From assembly GCA_030435675.1 (NCBI GenBank), contig CM059625.1, forward strand, positions 1,674,001 to 1,738,000: DNA of 64,000 bases, given 5' to 3'. Below are positions 1 to 11,738 of this stretch, one piece after another; position 1 is the first letter of the stretch; each line of letters opens with the position of its first letter. Position numbers and translations under genes: made by a program. The notes beneath the pieces are model-generated. The model was given only the letters and a program-made list of their open reading frames with translations. It made no database searches and had not been told where the DNA came from. This DNA comes from Steinernema hermaphroditum. Taxonomy: Eukaryota; Nematoda; Chromadorea; Rhabditida; Steinernematidae.

Positions 1-3000
1 AAATGCCTATTGCCAAACGATCTATTTCAGATTGATTGAGTGTGTCGGTTCAGGGTTTGCTTGAAAACTGATACGCTTGATTTGTTTAGGGAGAACTTTG
101 GCGTCGTTGTTACGAAATCCGATCATTATTGTGCAGAGTCCAAACGCGAAGACACACTGCCCGTGGCGACCAGCCCTTCGAAAGACTACTGACGTTGGCA
201 CCAACCCGGAACCTTCTTAAATGAGTAAAGTAACCTGTTGTGGTTCGATTAAACAGGCTAATCACAACTATGTGTAAGATCTCGCAATTAAACGACTCCG
301 TCTACAAGGTAAACATCATCATTATCCTCTGCGGCAAACAAAGATCTCGTGCATCGCAATCGTGATTAATTTAATTACCAGGCTTCGTTGTCTCTTTTGT
401 CGGTGATGAAAGCGAAAAATACAATCGAAAACATGTAATGCTTCAGCAAGTGACCATGAAATCGTCCTAGAACATAACACAAAATCGTATCGCCTACATC
501 GTTTTCTTGTTTATGACCTCGTTCAGCACTGATCATAACATGTACTTGTGTTGTTTTCAGCAAGTTCGACGAGGTTCAACTTAAGAGCCAAAAAAAGTGA
601 GAAGACTCTGAAAGTACTACGGCAATACCAAAGGAATCCCCAATGATTTTGATGTACAGCATTGTGAAGTTGGATATCTTTTCGGTCCTCGAAGCCTGCA
701 CTGACTAAAACTAATGGATACGATAAGTCTGGTACACATTTGGCACACGTATTTTCCATTCATCAATTTTGTTTTGTTTCTCCCTTTGTTGAATTGTTTA
801 TTTTGTTCGGTGATTATATGTTTCAGAGTGCTTTAACTAAGCGAAACTATTGTATTCGTGATCGCGACGATGTACAGAGAACAGTGGGTGTTGTCTACGT
901 CTGAAAATATCATAAACACCATAATATAAGCAAGAGATAGCCGTTCCGATCAGTGGAAGGCAGGTGAATTTCTTGGCTATGTGTTTTATGATCATCTTCA
1001 GTTGTTAGTTCCTCGTTCATCAAATGTAGCGCGGTGAGACGTACTCCGCAGACCTATTTGTTTTCGAGCAATTTCCGACTACAACAGGAGTTAATGTCGT
1101 AAAACTAGTAACTGCGTGGCCAAGTCTATCTGAAGGACACCACGAAAGAACCTAAAGGTTTTCAGCGCCTGTTTACCAGGTATTTGAGCCTACGACTCCC
1201 CCTGCATATGGTTACCGGGCATATAACTTAAGTGGAAAGTGAATTTTCCCATCGAATTGTTGCTGTTGCCCCGCTACCTCCTTCACAGCCGGCGCCGCGG
1301 ATACGTGATTACCCCTCGTTTACTTGTTGCAGTCACTCGGGAGGCAGGCGGTCGGCAGACGCCTGTCTTTCGCTTAAGTGACGAATGCGCGCTTTAATTT
1401 ATTACATAATACTCTAGGGCACATTATGATATTATGTTATACAGGCTTCAAGGCGCGAGTTCAATTTTTTTTCCTTGTTCGTTTTTATATTAAAAACAGA
1501 CTCATTATCGTATCTTAGTCCTGAAGAATTCGCCCGTATAAAGTGTTTTCCTACATGTGCCGTTCTACTGTCTGGCTGGCCCATTGAAAAAAGGTAGAGG
1601 GGGTTCTTGGTGCTTCCCATCTGCTCCAGCTCTGCAGCGGCACCACGTTCAAGCGTAACGATTGTAGACCCGCATCAAAATAAATGTCTCGGTTGAATTT
1701 AGGGATTTGGGTTTCTTTAAATATTTGTTACATGTCGAACTGTGCGTCCAGCTGTTCCTTAGGTTCTTCTGAAGGGCATTTCTCGATTTGACTCATCCTT
1801 CTACCGGCCGAATTAGCCAACTTTTGTTGAGGAGCATTGATAAGCGATGAGTGAATATGCGATAGAAAGATCTCCGATCGAGTTGTTTATCGACAATCGT
1901 GGGAAGCTAAGGCGTTTGTTAAGGTTTTTTTCCCTCTAGAGTTGGCCGTCCGGTGTTAGCAATAACATTTTTTTATCTGGCCCTTGACAGAGTCATTATG
2001 CCATATTGATTGCGCGCTATCTCTAATGAGTTATCACTAAGGATATCATCTTTGAGTTATCGTAACTGATCGTGATTCATAAGATTGCTCCACCATATCA
2101 TACCATACTTCTAAAACTTTTTGCGGTATGGTTCGTGTCGGTCTTATGCAAAAGAGATGAGGTTTCTACGTTTGCCGTTACTCCCACGCTAAAATGTGAA
2201 AAATTCCGGCAAAGCCCCTGGCATAAAAATTAATCATGCGGGCTTAGGCTCCATTAATAACCGTGGGAAATGCAGAGGTAGGCTGGATTTTGCGACTCTC
2301 GGGAAATTGAGTTTTTCTAACGTTAATTATTTCCAACCTCAAAAGGGAGCCTTGGTAGAGTGAAGCTGAAAGGGCTGTTTCTTCCCGAGCACAACAGCAC
2401 ACGTTGAACATTTCCGCTGACTTTACATAAAAAAAGGTTACGAGTATGAGTCCAAAAGCATGCACCTATTCCATTACACGGGTGTTCGAATGAAGTTCAC
2501 TTGTACTTATAGTAAGGTAGATTTTTTAGTTTATACTTGTTTACTGCAATAGCAACTATGGGTGTACAGGTTGGCACTTCGTGTACCTTTCTCATTCGCT
2601 AATGTTGTCGGGGTTCTGTGAAAATTGCACTAAGAATTTACCTCAAATAAGTTTGGCGAGTTCTGCTTGAATTTGTTTTGGACATAACGCGTATATATAA
2701 AAGGTGAACTTCATTTCATGTAGCGAGCGATGGCTTTTCGAAAAAAAGACCGTCGAAAAAGAGATACATTTATGGCGAATCGGTCACTTTTGTCAGATCG
2801 ACAACTACATATACGCAGTACTTCTTATGTCTATGAAATCATCCAAACAAATCTAAAATAACTTCCAATCACCTAGCCGAGATCGACGCCTGATGGCCGA
2901 CCCGGATCGTGGGAATCAGGTCTGTATAAAAAGAATGAAGGCGTAGTTTTCACGTACCCATGTCCACACTCACGTCATGTAATGCTAGGCTTTGCGGCTC

Positions 3001-4031
3001 AAGTTGGTTTCTCAGCGTGGCATTTATGGAGGACTATAATTTGTCAGTCTGCAGAAGGAAACTGTGTAAAACAATCCATTCATTAATGGACTTAATAACA
3101 CAGCGCTTCGTAGTCTTCTTATTCTCCTTGAAAGTCGCTGACAACGTAGCTATTTGCATTAGGATAGTCTTACTTTGGTCTCAAAAGATTGTATACTTGA
3201 CGCCCGGAGCACACACCACCTCGATCGTGCTGGCCGTAGCCAATCTCTACAGTCCGTATCTGAATGATCTGCCACATTAGGTGTCCAAAAGACATCTTAT
3301 GAAGTGTTGAGTTGTGAACGTACCACAGAATCCTTTATTAACGTTTTTCGCTCAGTTCATTGTGCGTGCTGTACTAGGCTGATTAAAACATAGTTATGTA
3401 TTCAGCATGTTAAAACCAAATCATGCCGTTCTTTGTGTGCAGTGCTAATGGCTAGGTTCACATTTAACGTAATTTTCTAAGGCCGATGTCAACGCCTTCC
3501 GCGTTTAAGCACGCCAGTTGTCCATGGACGCACATCGTGAGCCATTGTTAATGTCCTGGTACCATGTGGTTTTGCTATTTCAGGGATTTTTTTTGGGGGG
3601 GGGGGGGGTGCTAGCAAGGGAACTTGATGATGAGGAAAGAAAGGATTCTTGGTAACATACAGCGCATCCCCCTTAGGGGCGGGTTCACCACAAATTAGTC
3701 GAGGGTGTGACCAGACAAGGTAATTTTCCGCCAAACAACCTAAAGTTCTGGGAGTATACGTACAACACATGTCTGCGGTGGTCACGCACTTACTTATACG
3801 TCCGCCCCTACGTCATGTTCTCTGAGGTGGTGCTATGCGCATTTCGAATTATCGAACTATTGCGATTGAGCAGTTTGCACGATGGCCACTTTGCAGGAAA
3901 CGTTTTAGTTTTCAATACTCTGTTCGCGTTCGTCACGCACATTCCCAAAAACGACTTGAACCCTATTTGACTTAGGGAGAAGAATGATCGTCTGAAGCCA
4001 GCGACACTGTCAGTTCCACGAAACGGAGACC
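1..4031. other. Left intergenic region, no gene recognised
   Basis: No frame in these 4 kb shows a recognisable domain or a chain of splice-compatible exons. The open frames are short (at most about 115 codons) and have the composition of random AT-rich DNA. A GC-richer stretch around 1265-1385 contains a short inverted pair (CAGGCG and CGCCTG) and could be regulatory, but nothing ties it to a gene. A G14 tract is listed separately. An acceptor-like site ending at 4011, shortly before the globin ATG, suggests a trans-splice or 5' UTR splice site. Confidence 0.5.
3595..3608 (+). repeat. Poly-G tract (G14) preceded by T8
   Basis: An uninterrupted run of 14 G directly follows eight T on the plus strand. 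Long poly-G/poly-C runs can fold into G-quadruplex structures, and in C. elegans such tracts are deletion-prone when the DOG-1/FANCJ helicase is absent. The exact run length may be affected by sequencing error. Confidence 0.85.
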
Positions 4032-6785
4032 ATGGGCGCGTCGCTATGCAAAGGAGCGCAGAAGAAGGCCGTCGGCTCGTGGGTTAACAACGAAAGTGAG
4101 AACCCATTTGAACATTCGTTCACGAAGAAGGAACGCATCTGCCTTCGAGAAACCTATCAGGTACGCATTTTCGACTATTTCCATAGTTCCTTCGGTGTAC
4201 ATGCTTAATTTTAGCTTTCAATCGATGCATAACAACTACTCTAATACCGAGCTTTGTACTAATAATTTAAAGTGGCCGGCGTGGCAACAATCGCGTCATA
4301 CGCGCTTAATGAGGTTAATAATTGGAATTAACGGGCGATTATTACGAGGACGGCGCAACTGGCACGTTCAATCGAAGGTTCGCGGGGAAATTAGGCGATC
4401 GGAAATGGCGAATATAAGCTTTGGCTTTCAATTTTTGGTATGATATGACGATAGATTCAATTATATAGTACGCAAACAAGTACGTGATTAAAGGACAAGT
4501 GCAGCGTCAAGGGCAAAAGGTAGAGAAGAACAAAGCTTTTTATCAGTAGTAAAGATGCGAGCAAACCAAAGTTTTTGAAGATAATCTTTAGACATTGTTT
4601 GTTCAGGGCCAATTAACCAATAAGTGCAGCAATAGTTTCGTGGTAGATCTACTAATCAAAGAACGCAACTTCTGGATGTTGAGTCACTTGAGACAGGTGC
4701 ATGAGTTTGCAGGTCCTACATACATTATATGCCATTCGGGCTCCTTAACTGGTCAGCCTACATTTGCTAACAGCTTTCATCGTATATCTACCAAGCCGCA
4801 CTATCGGCAGAGGTGAAATCATTTTTGCATACAGTGTGCCTTTGATACACTCTATGTTTGGTCATCACTTTAAATCGCTTGATCCACAGCGCACAGTGTA
4901 AATCTCATACGATCATTTCGGGCACAAAATTAAACGAATTGTATGATCTCATACACATAAAGGTGCTTAATGGACCACGTTTCGTTGATGGAACTGCTTC
5001 ATTATAAATTATAGCTCCATCCATGATAGTGTAATATGACAATACTTATTTTCTTCCAGATGTGGACTGAGTTTGATAGATGTAAGACTCAGACGCTTCA
5101 CTTTTGTTTGGTGTAAATGGAGCACTGCGGAATCGGGGTTTCGGCCAGCAGACTTGAGACCCTAGACTACATTGTTATTAATGTTGACAGACACAAATTA
5201 ATTAAGCGTCTCAGATATTCTCTGATTTTCGTTGCCAAGAGAACAATTAGTTCCCGTTGTGCAAATTCTCGGAAGTGGTGATCATGCATAATTGACGCTT
5301 TGTTTTCTTATGCATTTGCCTCTGGGAAAATAACAAAGTAGTGTGATTCACGCAGAACAAAAGCTTTTCTTTTAGCCAATTCAATGGTACAATAACAACT
5401 TAGGGAATAGGGATATGGCAATCATGACGAAATGATGATTTCGAATGTTACATGAATATGGAATGGACATGTTTCAAGCGGTGATTTGTAGTGACCTCAG
5501 CGACCCGTACCATCCTGTTAAGATGCGTTAGCTAACATAATGGAGGAAAGAAAGTGTGTATAAAAGAGGACCAACCGATTATTTTGGTTCGCTTAAACAA
5601 TAATAAAGAAGTCTACTTCTCTATCAGATAAGAGGACATAGAGAAGATCCTCACTGTTTGAACTATTTTTCTTATAATGTTTGTTTGTGGGCTGATCTAA
5701 TCATTTCGACAGAAAAAATTGGAAACGTCACACACATATGTATAGAAAACATATGCCGCACACTCAAATATTTATTGAATCAATAAAAAAGTTCACAAAA
5801 ATGGAGATATGCAAGTCGGGAATATAACATGCAGGGGACACGTGGATGTTTTGACCACTGATCAGAGTTTAGTCCATCGGCTTATCATTCATTTCTGAAT
5901 ATGATCATAAGCGATCTAAGATCTGTTTCCACTTGTTGACGGTACAATAATTTTTTCAGAGGCTTCACGATCCCAAGGAAATCATCGGCAAAATCTTCCT
6001 TGACATTGTGAATGATGTAGCGCCAGAAGTAAAAAAGGTGACAGCCTAGAAACATCGATATCATTTTTGATGTGATTTTTCAGGTTTTCGGCGTTGAAAG
6101 AGTTCCAAGACCAAATCAGCTCAAAATGCCTAAACTAGGAGGACACGTCGCCAGAGTGACCGACATTATAGATCAGGTAGCGCATCCATGATACTGATAA
6201 ATAAGGATAGTTTAGACAACTTCCATGCTGGGATATTCGGAGAATGTGTTGGGCGCCTGGCAGCTTATACGAAAAACCGGCCGTGCCCACACAAAGCAGA
6301 CCTTTCTTCTGGAAAACTTAAACCAACTGGAAAAGAACTATTTCCAGGTGGTGATCGAGTATTTCCAAGAGCAGTTTCTGCCTTATGTTACGGGTGAAAA
6401 GGTAAGACTTCGTTCCGTGGCCACGTATACTGTACATCTGTCCAGGAGGAGCCCTTGCCTGAGGGACAACAGAACAGGAAGAACCGATTAAACCACAATT
6501 ACACCATCGTACTCATCGAAGATGTATGGCGGCGTTTCTTTAACATCATCATCGCTCAAATGACTGACTCCTTCGAACAGGAACGCACCAAGGTGAATCA
6601 GGCACAAACGAAAAAAGCGCTCACGCCCCATCTAATGCCTGATGGTAGCAAAAAGAAGCCTAAGGTACCGTACAAAATAACACCCTTGTCACATCACTAT
6701 GGTTTAGGAGAGCCAGAGCCAAGCAGAGCCAGAGCAGGAAATCAAAGAAAAAGAACCTGAACAGATGTATGAGGATCCTTTCTAA
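4032..6785 (+). CDS. Globin with dual-acylation-type N-terminus
   Basis: Six exons join in frame: 4032-4160, 5960-6037, 6084-6176, 6216-6401, 6446-6664 and 6708-6785, giving 260 residues. The globin fold runs from about residue 31 to 185. Phe71 sits at the CD corner after PEVKKV. His90 in LGGH is the likely distal E7 residue and His125 in KTGRAH the proximal F8 haem ligand. A Trp in EDVWRRFF marks the last helices. The start MGASLCK has Gly2 and Cys6, the pattern for N-myristoylation plus palmitoylation, as known for C. elegans GLB-26, so the protein is inferred to be membrane-bound, with redox or O2 sensing more likely than O2 storage. The tail is acidic (EKEPEQMYEDPF). Intron 1 is 1.8 kb; the others are 38-46 bases. 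Which C. elegans glb gene is orthologous is not decided. Family call is firm; the last exon is slightly less certain. Confidence 0.9.
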
Positions 6786-8279
6786 AAATCATTCCAATTA
6801 TTCATTTATGTTTTTACATGTGCAGAATCGTAGTTTGCGCATTCCTGAACCATGACTATATATTATACGAAACGTATTATACTGAATTAAGAAGTAAAGC
6901 GATACATTCTTGCTGTTTTGTGGACACAATAGAAGAAGGAGGATGACAGCTCAGATTAGGAATTGCTGTGTGTGTATGTCAAAATCAGCTTGATCGTGAA
7001 TACGGACGAGCGAGGCAGAATCTCAGTGGGGAACAGCGAACATGTTCTTCGGATATGATAGATAGCCATTATCCACAGAGATCTCTTATGTTGCTCGAAC
7101 TCAGAGTGTTCCAACCGGTGCACCGCCCCAGCACCATTTCGCCGTTTCCGACTCCATATGCCTACAATGGCTTCAACATTTTTTCGTCTGGCAAAAGGTC
7201 TCCAGTCCATCAACAAGTGAAATGTCATCCCTGACAACAGCTCGTTCCATATCGCATAAAAAACCGTCAGGCCGCATCTGCTCAATCAACCAATTATAAA
7301 TCGTTATTTCGGGCACACAATTAAGTGTCGGCGAACGCTTGAAACAATGGGAATCTGACGCACCTATGTAAACCAATCCTCGTTAATTGCGCGGTCGCCG
7401 CACGTGCGCCTTTTTGACGGCGGCGATGAGTCCCTCTTTCGGCGTGCCGACTCGACTGTCGCCAGTTGCACGAGCGTCGTCGAGAGGCGCGACCAGTTTG
7501 ACCTTGGCATGACAAATCCGCATAATCCCGTTCTGGCGTGCGTCTCGGGTGTCAATTGAATATTCAAAAGTCTTTGTGTTCGCCGTTCTCCGAGGCCACA
7601 CAGCGCTAAGATGTTGTGCACTTCGTGGATGACACCAGAACCACATGTTAAGACAGGTTAAGCTTTAAAAACTCATAATAAAGAACTCATAATACTTGTC
7701 TTCTAGTTTAATTGCGAATACATTCACAAGTTTTTCCCAGATATGTTCTGCTGTTTTATCTGTAAAACAACTTCATTAATTTGGCAAATACTAAAACACT
7801 TTTTAAAAGCAGGGATGATCACAATGGTCTCATCAAGGAAGGCGCGCGTTAAGTTACGTTCATTCAAATAAGGAGAACAAGATGGATAGCGCCTTCCACT
7901 AACGGTAGCCCATAATTTATCACGCACATGCAGACGTTTTTTCGTCGCCTGTGCTCACCCACAGAGCGCCTTGCCGTGTCGGTCGGCGCCGCAACGACGA
8001 CTCATCAACTCCTCCTTGATGGTTTTTGTGCCAATTCGATGTTTTATTGTTATCTCATTGTGTGATGCAGATCGCCAAATTCGAAAATGTCCTTTCGCCT
8101 ATGCAACGAATTACATTTCAACTTTACAGTTGGCCAGATCTCAAGCTTAAAAAACTGTCGAAAAATAAATCGTAAGAGGCATCTGCCGTTGTAAGTCGGT
8201 ACAATCTCGAAAGATAGAAAGAGCGAAACGCATAATAAGGAAGTGACTCATCGCCAAAGCACGCTCAAGGACTATCCAT
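6786..8279. other. Intergenic stretch, mixed composition
   Basis: No gene model holds here. The right two thirds are GC-richer and include one copy of a diverged dispersed block (listed at 7480). A minus-strand frame at 7173-7376 contains a stretch (RPDGFLCDMERAVV) that faintly recalls Mutator-like transposases, but it is too short and isolated to call. No clear polyadenylation signal for the globin gene was found just downstream of its stop. Confidence 0.4.
7480..7600 (+). repeat. Dispersed non-coding block D, copy 1
   Basis: About 120 bases align by eye with 23541-23665 on the same strand. The shared anchors are CAGTTTGACCTTGG, GGGTGTCAATTG and CGAGGCC, in the same order and with similar spacing. 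The copies are clearly diverged. No TIRs, poly-A tail or common reading frame were found, so it could be an old repeat or a duplicated regulatory piece. Copy 2 lies about 2.7 kb upstream of the minus-strand bHLH gene. Confidence 0.5.
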
Positions 8280-8545
8280 GAAGCGGCTCCTCTTTCCACT
8301 AAGTTTTTTTCTTGTCGCTCGCTCAGCTGTTTCCTTCTTTGGGCACCAATTACGCAGTTCGGACAGCTCTAGGGCATATGGCATCTGACAGCTGTGAAGA
8401 CGCCGCCTTCTTCCTCACAAAAACTCGACCGCATGCGTGTGTAATTGTCTTAGGGATGAAAAAATGCGTTACAATCGGACGAACTGGTTGCGGGGCAACT
8501 TTCAACTTTTTGACACCTCGCGGATGGTGGCCGGCGGGGTCGTAT
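8280..8545 (+). promoter_or_regulatory. Triple E-box block 1, diverged copy C
   Basis: This stretch aligns over about 265 bases with 22633-22905 (same strand) and with the reverse complement of 12413-12672. E-boxes CATATG (8375-8380), CATCTG (8382-8387) and CAGCTG (8389-8394) keep the 7-base spacing seen in the other copies, even though the middle box differs in sequence. Indels that are not multiples of three and no shared frame argue against coding. Unlike the other two copies, no bHLH gene lies next to it. It is either a remote enhancer, a relic of a lost gene copy, or a member of a repeat family. Confidence 0.6.
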
Positions 8546-8797
8546 TGACCGACAGCCACGATTAACCCTCTCCGTAATGCCGACGAAGGTTTTTAATATC
8601 CAAATGGCACCTCGGTTGGCAAAGACTCTGCAAACGCGTATAACCTTATTTGGCCACTTGAGACCCTTTAGTACAAAATTTATTACTTATATAGAGACGA
8701 CTCAACGTGTTCATCATACATAGATATCACCCATATAAAAACGTACAAAACAAATCTTCTGTTATTCGATGGGACAGGATTCTGGTCATTGGGCTCG

Positions 8798-10019
8798 TTA
8801 TTTAGCTAAAAATGGTATTAATGACAAAGCAAATACTGACAAAATACATACCGGTTTTCTGAGTTGCCTTTTCCTCGGCTCGGATGGTAGCACACTCATC
8901 CGAGACATCCTCCTTGTCATTCTCACCAGACACAGCAGGAGCCTTACCACTACCATCAACAGGCTCACACTCAAGCAGGTACACTTGGCTTGCGTACATC
9001 TCGCCGGGGCCATACTCTTCATTCGTGCTGTAGTCACCAGAAGCAGGAGCTTTTTCGTCTTCGTCGTCAGAGGCAGCATCGTCATCAATGTAAGGCCAAT
9101 GGTCAGTCTTCTTGGAAGCACCTTCTCCATCAGGAGCATTCTTGTTCTCCATCCTTTCGGTGGTCGCAGGCTTCAAACCATCCTCAGATTCAATAGCAGA
9201 TGCACGAACGACTGCAGCTCTTGTGGGGCGCGGAGGAGGAATCGGAATGCTGACCTTGTGCGCCGGAACAGGAGGCGAGATGTTTCCAGCGTAGCAATCT
9301 GCATTCATCTTCTCGGAAACACTTTTTTCGTCAGGTGTATTCTCCTTTGGCGATCCTCCATTGCATTCATGCTCATTTTTCAACCCATCGTTAAAATAAA
9401 CAGCAGATGAGCTGACGATAGCAGATCTTGTGCGACGCGGAGGTGGAACGGGAGCCTCCACGTTGTACTTGTGGGCCGGCACAGAACGCCAAACGACTTC
9501 AGAATGTCCATCCGAATCAAACTTGGCCGACGCATTTTCTTCAGAAAGAAATCTCTCCTTCTGCGCTCCTCCAGTGGCTTCAAGCGTGCTTTTCAATCCA
9601 CACTTAGAAGCTACAGCAAACGCGCGGGCGATAGCAGCTTCCGAAGGACGGGGAGGAATAGGGGGAGCCGTTTTGCGGGCTGGGACGGAAGGTGAGATGA
9701 CTTCAGTGTGTCCATTCGCACCGTACTTCTTGAAAGCATTTTCTTCATGAGGCGTATGTTTCTTCAGCGCTTCTCCAGTGAATCCATGCTCGCTTGTCAA
9801 ACCATCCTCGGAGTCAACAGCAGATGCACGAAAAATGGTAGCTCTTGAATGACGGGGAGGAGGAACAGGAGGCTCGTAACTGTGCTTGTGGCCTGGAACA
9901 GGAGGCGCGATTTCTTCAGTGTAGCCATCCTCGTCAGGAACGTTGTCGAACTCCTCCGTGGCAGGAATTGCAGTCGCACCACCGATAATAGACTTCCGAT
10001 CATCACCGGGGGAACTCAT
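8798..10019 (-). CDS. Tandem-repeat proline-rich acidic protein, unknown function
   Basis: Two coding exons, complement 8852-10019 and 8798-8805, give 391 residues; the second contributes only the last three codons (Ala, Lys, stop). The ATG at 10019 follows an acceptor-like TTATTTCAG by six bases, so the mRNA is probably trans-spliced. Residues 32-309 are four imperfect repeats of 71, 68, 71 and 68 residues. The repeats carry P-V-P-x-H/R-K, a P-x-P-P-P-R type cluster, an R-A-x-I/V...A-V/I segment and a D/K-x-G-L motif; the proline-arginine cluster fits class II SH3 ligands. The C-terminal 80 residues are acidic (DDDAASDDEDE). There is no signal peptide or membrane segment, and it is probably disordered. 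An AATAAA on the minus strand lies at 8679-8684. No family was recognised; a scaffold or cytoskeletal docking protein is only a guess. Confidence 0.75.
9093..9926 (-). repeat. Four in-frame coding repeats of 204-213 bp
   Basis: Codons 32-102, 103-170, 171-241 and 242-309 of the minus-strand gene at 8798-10019 are successive copies of one unit. The copies differ mainly by substitutions and by three-residue length differences, so the frame is kept. The opposite strand also stays open over parts of the array, giving long shadow frames that are not genes. Confidence 0.85.
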
Positions 10020-11666
10020 CGTTGTCTGAAATAACAAGAGCACGTCATTATGTGAAATTTTGAGAAGGCTTTAACCGCGGAGCGGCCGGTAAAGAATCGT
10101 AGCGGGGAGCAAGAGGCTTTGGTCAAGAGTAGAAGGCGAAAAGCTGAGCTGTGGTCAATGCGAACGAGTGAATTCAACTGCTGGCATGCCTACATAAGTA
10201 GAGAGTATTCGACGGGCTCGATCACCTTCCGTCCGCCAGACGCCATCTGAGTCACGATAGTGAGTGATCCTCATGCATCATAATGGTGAACTGTTCGAAA
10301 TCGGCGGATCTCCCTTTGTGATTAATAAAATATTTCGCAAGAGTGAGTTGTAAGAGTGACCGTGCCTCCCCGCCGTGCTTTGGCTGTGTTGAGCTCTTCG
10401 TTTCTGCGATGCCCGCACCATCTAATTGAATCGCCTCTTTTTGGAACTCACCTATCCAGTGAACGTGCGTGATTCCAATTCTTGATGTTACATTTTTTAT
10501 TGTATCTTCCAAAAGCGACAGGTCCTAGGTGCATGTCCCGAGGAAAATTATTTATTCAATCGAACCAGTTTATGCCATAACACCGTTCGCAACATGATCT
10601 GCTGAGTTCACAAGACAGGCGACGCGTATTGCCATTTCATTCTTCACCTCAGTGACACTTCGAAGGGCGATTTTATGAAGACCGTTGGTTATTGGTATGC
10701 GTGTAGTGGGACGTCCTATCGCATGGCGTCTTATTCTTTTTCTTTCTTAACGAAGGCGAAATTGGAAAGTTGACTTTTCAATTGCTAGGAAGGATTTGTA
10801 AATAAGTATGTGACAGGTTCATTCGTGTCGAGAAACTAGGGATGATTTTTGCACGAGTAAACTACAAAACTTTAAAACGATTAAAACGATCTTTTGCTTT
10901 TTGAAAACAATATTTGGATGGATGTAACTCTCAAACTGCGTCTTTCTATGTTTTCGATTCTAAACAGAATTCGATCAGATATGCCAGCTGTTTCCGTGTT
11001 ACGACCTTTGGCATAACCTTGAAATCGGCAACACTTGTGAGTGACCAGCGCCCGTTTCGCGCACTCCACCGACAACCGTCATTTGCGCTAATTTGCGCGG
11101 AACACTCGTAAAAGCTGGCTCCTTTCGGTTTCCATGTTCCATTAACTTTATATCGCTTTGCAAACAACACTTCACCCCTGTGTGCACCGTGCCGCCAAAG
11201 AGTGCCGCGCGCGCTCCTCAAGTAGCCGCACGCCGTTTGTCAACAAACTCCACGCGCGTAAAGTGTGCCGCAACCGGTGGTGTGGCAAGAAGATGGCGGT
11301 CACTTCTCGGTCGGCGTCGCCGACACAAACGCATGCGCCAACAACGTGATGATGTTGTCTTAGCGGAAGTATTAAAGGTCATCCAAGTGCGTGTTTGTTC
11401 GTTCTGACGCTAATTGACTTGAAGTTGTCGGCAACGGGAGCTGTTAGGTGATGGGAAGTTCTGATTATGGTCACAGGTGCGCTGTCGGTAGATCAAACGT
11501 TCCAAAATCAGACATCTCAATCTTCCTAAAGCCATCCTAAAGTCACCAGGAAGACAAAGAAGCGTACATCTATGCATGATCAAGTTTTCACTGTCAACAG
11601 CAAGTTTCATTCGCAACGGTGGGACGATCAGGGTTCAATACTCATTTGACAAGATCATCCTATGGT
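10020..11666. other. Upstream region of repeat-protein gene; no gene recognised
   Basis: The first 200 bases carry the outron or 5' UTR and promoter of the minus-strand repeat gene, with a pyrimidine-rich acceptor just before the ATG. A minus-strand frame at 10252-10512 (86 codons) has plausible composition but no homologue that I recognise and no splice link. GC-rich sequence at 11040-11350 resembles the non-coding islands around the bHLH genes further right. Confidence 0.4.
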
Positions 11667-11738
11667 GGGGGTATAGCTCAGGGGTAGAGCGCTCGCTTAG
11701 CATGCGAGAGGGCTGGGGTTCGAATCCCCATACCTCCA
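11667..11738 (+). tRNA. tRNA-Ala (anticodon AGC)
   Basis: A 72-base cloverleaf folds fully. The acceptor stem GGGGGTA pairs with TACCTCC (one G-T wobble), the D-arm stem GCTC pairs with GAGC, the anticodon stem CTCGC pairs with GCGAG around loop TTAGCAT (anticodon AGC), and the T-arm is TGGGG-TTCGAAT-CCCCA. A TTTTT run shortly downstream is a Pol III terminator. No intron. The sequence is identical to the antisense copy at 51493-51564. Confidence 0.97.

Noticed and set aside
5061..5111. A possible extra globin exon starting MWTEFDR after TTCTTCCAG
   Set aside because: Exons at 4032-4160 and 5960-6037 join in phase 0 and give a continuous globin A/B helix; adding this segment breaks the phase or inserts residues without a counterpart in globins.
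7173..7376. Minus-strand frame with RPDGFLCDMERAVV, resembling a Mutator-like transposase
   Set aside because: Only a dozen residues look similar, no TIRs or further transposase pieces were found nearby.
8769..9750. Long plus-strand frames over the repeat-protein gene
   Set aside because: They are antisense shadows of the repeat array; the minus strand has the regular repeats, splice sites and start context.
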